From NCBI GenBank assembly GCA_949751835.1, contig CATKHK010000008.1:310001-374000 (forward strand): a stretch of DNA of 64,000 nt, read 5' to 3'. The number at the start of each line of letters is the position of its first letter. Positions within the stretch are counted from its first letter, which is position 1. Below, piece by piece: positions 59,868 to 64,000 of this stretch. The position numbers and the translations under genes were made by a program. The notes beneath the pieces were generated by a model. The model saw only the letters and a program-made list of their open reading frames with translations, searched no databases and had not been told where the DNA came from. Source of the stretch: Blepharisma japonicum. Taxonomy: Eukaryota; Ciliophora; Heterotrichea; Heterotrichida; Blepharismidae.

Positions 59868-61182
59868 TTAATTCACATCAGGTTTGATAATTTTTCCATG
59901 TCTCCACACATCTTTACTGGCTTTTCCATTTGGATAAGTTGTGACCCCTTCTCCATGCTTTTTGCCTTGATATCATCCTCCTTCATATTTCCTTCCATCT
60001 GGCCACTCCAAAACACCAAATCCATGCATCATGCCTAATGCCCACTGCCCTAAATAGCTTTTTTTATCGGGCCAGACATATCTTCCCACTCCATGCATAT
60101 TATTATCCTTTCATTCTCCTATATATTTGGTTCCTTCTTCTCATTCATATATTCCAGCTCCATCTTTAAGATTATCAAGGTAAGATCCTATGTATTTTGA
60201 TCCATCCTTTCACACATTTCTTCCCCATCCGAATTGCTTATCATTTTTTCATTCTCCATCATATGTATCTCCATCTGGTCAAATATTTTTTCCTCTGCCA
60301 TCTCTTAAGTTTCCATTTCATTCTCCTACATAAACTGTTCCATCTGGATATTTAAATTGCCTGTATTCCCTCAGATTCACTTCTCTATCTTGTACAGCTG
60401 AAATGGCTCGGCCAAGATTGTTTTCTACTAATCGCTCTACATAAGTAAATCTTTCTTGAATTTCTTGAATTTTTTTTTGGTTTTTAGGGCTTGTTGGGGC
60501 AGATCTGGGACTGTTCCTTGTTTGCTCATATTTATATCATAGTCACTCTGTAATATAATTTACGGTATCCGTCTTTCACTTTTTCTTTCCAAAGAACAGC
60601 TCCTAAGCCTTCTAAGTTTATTTTGTCCCCAATAAAAAAGTAATTAAGTCAATTTCCATCATACTTGTCGCCGTCTAGAAATATAAATTTTCCTCTGCCT
60701 TCAGGTCGTCCCCATGATCAGTTTCCTTCATATCTAGAGCCATCCTGCCAAGACATAACTCCATGACCATCACGAAAAGCGCCTCTTCATTCACCAATAT
60801 AAATCCCGCAGCCTGGATACACCTTGGCTGGCCTTACCTCACGATATAAAGGTGGAGATGTACTCTTGCTCAAATCATAAAACACTTCATTGTTGCCAAA
60901 ATAAGGATAATGAGGTCTTTTTACTCGTAAAAGTTTTTTTAAATCTTTGCGCGCTTTATAGGATCTTCATAGAGACTGAAATTTAATAAGATATGATTTT
61001 TTGCTTTTTATTATATCAGAGTCCAAGGTCGAGTTTTCGCCTAAAATTATTGACATTGTTTCTCTATAGCCTTGATGAGAAGAATATAAATCCTATATAA
61101 AAAATACATTACTCCGGAGCTCAAGCTCAGTTTTATTTTCAATTCAGTGACAATCGCATGTTCTGCATGATACTTGTCCCAT
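59868..61182 (-). CDS. Second lipid-anchored IQ-MORN protein
   Basis: 427 residues after removing two introns (61093-61107, 15 nt; 60548-60563, 16 nt). The spliced first exon gives MGQVSCRTCDCHW, a myristoylation/palmitoylation start like MGAKCSC of the 9274 gene. An IQ-like motif follows (FQSLWRSYKARK, near residue 65-76). Three MORN repeats (YIGEW, YEGNW, YDGNW), a non-repeat insert (~200-285) that may be coiled coil, then seven more repeats (YVGEW, YDGEW, YIGSY, YIGEW, YLGQW, YEGGW, and a terminal partial). Most repeat Trp are TGA, so under the standard code the gene is unreadable. Likely membrane-cytoskeleton scaffold. Confidence 0.88.
60548..60563 (-). other. 16-nt intron in the IQ-MORN gene
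   Basis: GTAAATTATATTACAG, phase 1, joining GAC GGA TAC C to AG TGA CTA; it restores the frame into the second MORN block. Confidence 0.88.
61093..61107 (-). other. 15-nt intron in the IQ-MORN gene
   Basis: GTATTTTTTATATAG, phase 0, joining LELRSN to DLYSSHQG; it removes a TAG and links the MGQVSC start to the IQ region. Confidence 0.82.
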
Positions 61183-61742
61183 ATTTTTATTTTTTAAAAT
61201 TCATAAATTGGTTAGATCTTTGCATTATATATCAGCCAAGGTTCAAGTTTTTGATTTATTATTTATTTTTTAATTATATTTTTATCAAATTTTAAAGTTA
61301 AAAATTTTGAATTCTTAAATATTTAAAGATTAATAAATTGCTTTTAGAATGCAAATTATTTGGTTCAAATAAGCAATAATTATGCTTTCATTAATGTATA
61401 TAATTTTTTTTTAGCAGATTTCATGTCGTGATAGTCTTTTTAGCGATTAAAATACTCATAAAATTAGAATTAATAAATCGTTTTGCACAAATAATTATTT
61501 TTATTAGAATAAAAGCTATTAAAATTAAAATTTAGAGGTCATGCATTCCATTTTTATCCGATGTCAGATATGAAATAAACATAAAACTGTTTTCTTTAAA
61601 GTATCAATTTTCAATTATCAATCTTTCAATTTTATTTACTTTTTATGGTTTAGAACATTGATTTTCTCTAATTAGATATTAATAAGTCACCTTGCCAATT
61701 AAATGCTTAAGTAGAGTATTTAAAATAGTTTGTAATAAAAAT
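61183..61742. other. Bidirectional spacer, nothing recognised
   Basis: 560 bp between two divergent genes, very AT-rich with short A/T runs. No frame, RNA or repeat is supported. Confidence 0.5.
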
Positions 61743-62735
61743 ATGCTACTTTCGAATTTTGCTTTAGTTTTAGCTTTTCTTATAGATTTCTGATATTGGA
61801 ATGTGAGCTTATTCAGAAAAAGAAATGAAAAGATTCCTTATATTTGTATTATCATGCTTTTGATTAACTATGCTTTGATTGAATATACAAAATGACTAGA
61901 GAATAATAATTCTTTTGGCTATGCTTCGTTAACTATCAAAGAGTATTTTATTAATCTACCCCTTGATTGACAAAATTTTATAGAAATGATTGAGAATTTA
62001 CATTATGTGAATATGCCTAATTTAATATTTTTCAATGCAATAGTATTTATTTACTGGTCTCAATCACTCGTATTAATTTGCATCCTGGCAATTCTAAATA
62101 ATTACTATTTTTTAACTATTGAATATGCAAGCTACAATTGCTTTTATTATTTTTTATTTTTATTGACAATATTTGTATACATATATTTCAATCATAAAGC
62201 TTGGAGACAATACTCAGATCTCTGAATGTTGATAAAATATATTCGCACCCTTTTGCTTATTTTTGATTTTGTCGGCTTTATTTCCCAATTGTGTGGCTAT
62301 AACCTTAAAATTGCTGATTTGGCATTGTGGCTGTTTTTAAAGATAAGCGAACTTATAGCTCAAGTATTGATTTTATGATTTTATTCAACAATTATAAAAT
62401 ACGCAACACTTATTTTGGATGGCTATTTGTCAAATTATAATGTTAGATTTCATCGAACTTCTTGGTTCAAAGATAATCTATTGGGGACTGCAGGGATGTA
62501 TGTTGTGATAGCTTTATCTATTGTAACAATGTTTTTAACACAAATTGAAGTTGGAGAATTCATCGAAAATCCTGTTTATTTAAAGGAAGGATTGTACTTC
62601 TTAGGATCTGCTCATATTGGTTTAATTTTGCATTATCCTAATAGCGTAGCCGAGGATAAATTTATAGTCTTGAATACATGTGGAGTTTATCTACCAATTT
62701 TAATTGTTAGAAATGTATGGAATTGCTTTGTTTAA
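61743..62735 (+). CDS. Polytopic membrane protein, unknown
   Basis: 330 residues with five TGA-Trp. About eight hydrophobic segments (for example LVLAFLIDFWYW, IPYICIIMLLINYALI, LVLICILAILNNYYFL, YYFLFLLTIFVYIYF, TLLLIFDFVGFISQLCG, MYVVIALSIVTMFLTQI), short loops and few charged residues. The C-terminal part has FHRTSWFKDNLLGTAG and ENPVYLKEGLYFLGSAH. I do not recognise the family; it has no transporter signature that I can name. It depends on TGA as Trp for continuity. Confidence 0.65.
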
Positions 62736-63224
62736 AATAATAAATCAATCATAAAAAATTTATATTTTTAAAAAATTAACTTTCAAATTAAATCATTGAA
62801 TAATAAAATAAGAAGGTAATAAAAGACCTTATATTTATCATATTAGGAAAAATTGAATTTTATGTTAATTTAGCTTTGAATATTTTATCAATATTTTAAT
62901 AATAGTTAAAGAAAAAAGACAATAGAAAATGCATTTATCATAAAAGGGGCTATTAATTATTCCAGCTACTCATTTTGAATTAATTATGCACTAATATGAT
63001 TTTATAAAGGATGATGACTTTGCAATTTTAAAGCGTTAATAATTTATTTTCCTCTATTTCTACCAGATTATAGCACTTTTAATTTGAATTGAAAAACTAT
63101 CTCTACTATTAATTAATAAGTGCTTTTATAATTTTTTCCTAAAATTATTATTTACAAGATTTCCTAGCAAGATAATTTTTATTGAAGGAATTGCAATTTT
63201 CTATTTAATTGAATGCTGTTAAAA
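62736..63224. other. Convergent spacer, nothing recognised
   Basis: 490 bp between two convergent genes. AT-rich with dense stops; unusually long for a convergent gap here, where most are under 60 bp, but no gene or RNA is visible. Confidence 0.5.
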
Positions 63225-63878
63225 TTATATGAAGCCTAAGTTTTTATTTAAAATAGCATTTGTTGGAGTTTTATTTCTTCCTAAAATTCCTACAACTGAC
63301 TTCTTCCTGTTCCTTAAAGGAGAACTATCAATTTTTTCATATGTCAATTCTTTAGCCTTTTTATAAAAATAATGATCAATATATTGTATATCTTGGAATT
63401 GCTGATTAAGATCTCCTTTCAACTTTCCAACAGATGCAAATTCTGATAGTTGCTTTAGTTTAGGAAGAGATCTTTTATTGCCTCCTAATCTGGGGCTATC
63501 GTATACAACTCTATCCTTTTTTAATTTTATTTTGTCATCTGCAAATAATTCTCTATATTTCTTGATCTTTGATTGGAACTTTTTTTCATCATCTGTTAAA
63601 TCACCTTTTCTGCTCTGGCTATTTGAAGATAAGCTTTCTTTTAAAAATAATCTTAAATCGAGGTCTGCTATGGTTTTTATTAGCGCTTTATTAGATTTGT
63701 GTGGTGATTTAGAATTTCGTCTTTTTTGGTAGTTTGGGAGATCTTCTAGGAGATATGAGGGGATTGAAGCATTTTTAAAGGTTTTGGATAATTTGGGCGG
63801 AGTCTTAGATAGAGAGCTCTTTCGAATCAAATTATCGATAATTCCATCAGGAATATCTCTTACTTTGCTTGCACTCAT
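63225..63878 (-). CDS. Basic protein, unknown
   Basis: 217 residues starting MSASKVRDIPDGIIDNLIRKSS. Lys/Ser/Leu-rich, with a helical stretch (DDEKKFQSKIKKYRELFADDKIKL) and repeated basic-Ser patches (RRNSKSPHKS, RNRKKSVVGILGRNKTP). No membrane segment, no Cys, no family recognised. Complete, with TAA stop at 63225. The last 120 bp of the window beyond its start are AT-rich spacer. Confidence 0.65.
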   Translation of the reverse strand: MSASKVRDIPDGIIDNLIRKSSLSKTPPKLSKTFKNASIPSYLLEDLPNYQKRRNSKSPHKSNKALIKTIADLDLRLFLKESLSSNSQSRKGDLTDDEKKFQSKIKKYRELFADDKIKLKKDRVVYDSPRLGGNKRSLPKLKQLSEFASVGKLKGDLNQQFQDIQYIDHYFYKKAKELTYEKIDSSPLRNRKKSVVGILGRNKTPTNAILNKNLGFI

Positions 63879-64000
63879 GGCTTATTCGATAAATATTATT
63901 TTACTTCTAAATTAAATTTGATTTAAAATATATAAGCTCATTATTAAATTATAAATATCAATTACGAAATTAAATTACACAAAAATTGCTTAAAAAACTA

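Overview
The window reads as macronuclear DNA of a heterotrich ciliate of the Blepharisma type. Three things in the sequence say so. (1) TGA is read as tryptophan. Dozens of in-frame TGA codons fall inside intact genes, often at invariant Trp positions (PRMT1 SEWMGY, tubulin NWAKG and AFLHWY, PP2C DGLW, MORN YEGEW, C2 EPVWNE), while genes end only in TAA or TAG. (2) Introns are tiny: eight GT...AG introns were placed, five of 15 nt and three of 16 nt. (3) DNA is AT-rich and very gene-dense, with about 48 protein genes and two tRNAs in 64 kb on both strands. No telomere, transposon, viral remnant or CRISPR was seen, so this looks like the inside of a chromosome. The organism assignment is inference from the code and the introns.

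Layout. 1-8.3 kb: tail of an unknown gene, a hybrid histidine kinase, an MFS transporter, a LITAF-like zinc protein, a small membrane protein and a basic unknown protein. 8.3-17 kb: GDT1-type Mn/Ca transporter, an IQ-MORN protein, a coiled-coil protein, an HMG-CoA-lyase-like protein lacking the catalytic Arg, a UPF0193 protein and a Mahogunin-type RING ligase, then about 1.1 kb with a decayed reading frame. 17-27 kb: mitochondrial ATP synthase beta, a secreted eight-cysteine protein 20 bp behind it, a K+ channel, a cystatin array (two intact, one decayed), a large unknown protein and AsnRS.

27-36 kb is a run of seven minus-strand genes with very short spacers: divergent beta-like tubulin, kelch protein, DHHC palmitoyltransferase, an unknown protein, a DOT1-like methyltransferase and a P-type ATPase relative that has lost its catalytic motifs but keeps an open frame of 837 codons. 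36-49.5 kb: PRMT1, PP2C, a GPI-anchored Cys-rich surface protein, an SK-like K+ channel, tRNA-Ile, a protein kinase with a doublecortin-like N-terminus, NF-YC, a Myb locus with a reading-frame break, PEX19 and a C2 protein.

49.8-64 kb: glucosidase II alpha without a visible signal peptide, tRNA-Asn, cystinosin, an ABHD13-type hydrolase, a paralogue of the protein kinase, an F-box/zinc protein, an Aster/Lam-type sterol transfer protein, a second lipid-anchored IQ-MORN protein, a polytopic membrane protein and a basic unknown protein. The genes are unrelated housekeeping, signalling and membrane-traffic functions rather than one pathway. The points of most interest are the pseudo-ATPase, the altered HMG-CoA lyase, the paired kinases and the genetic code with its mini-introns.
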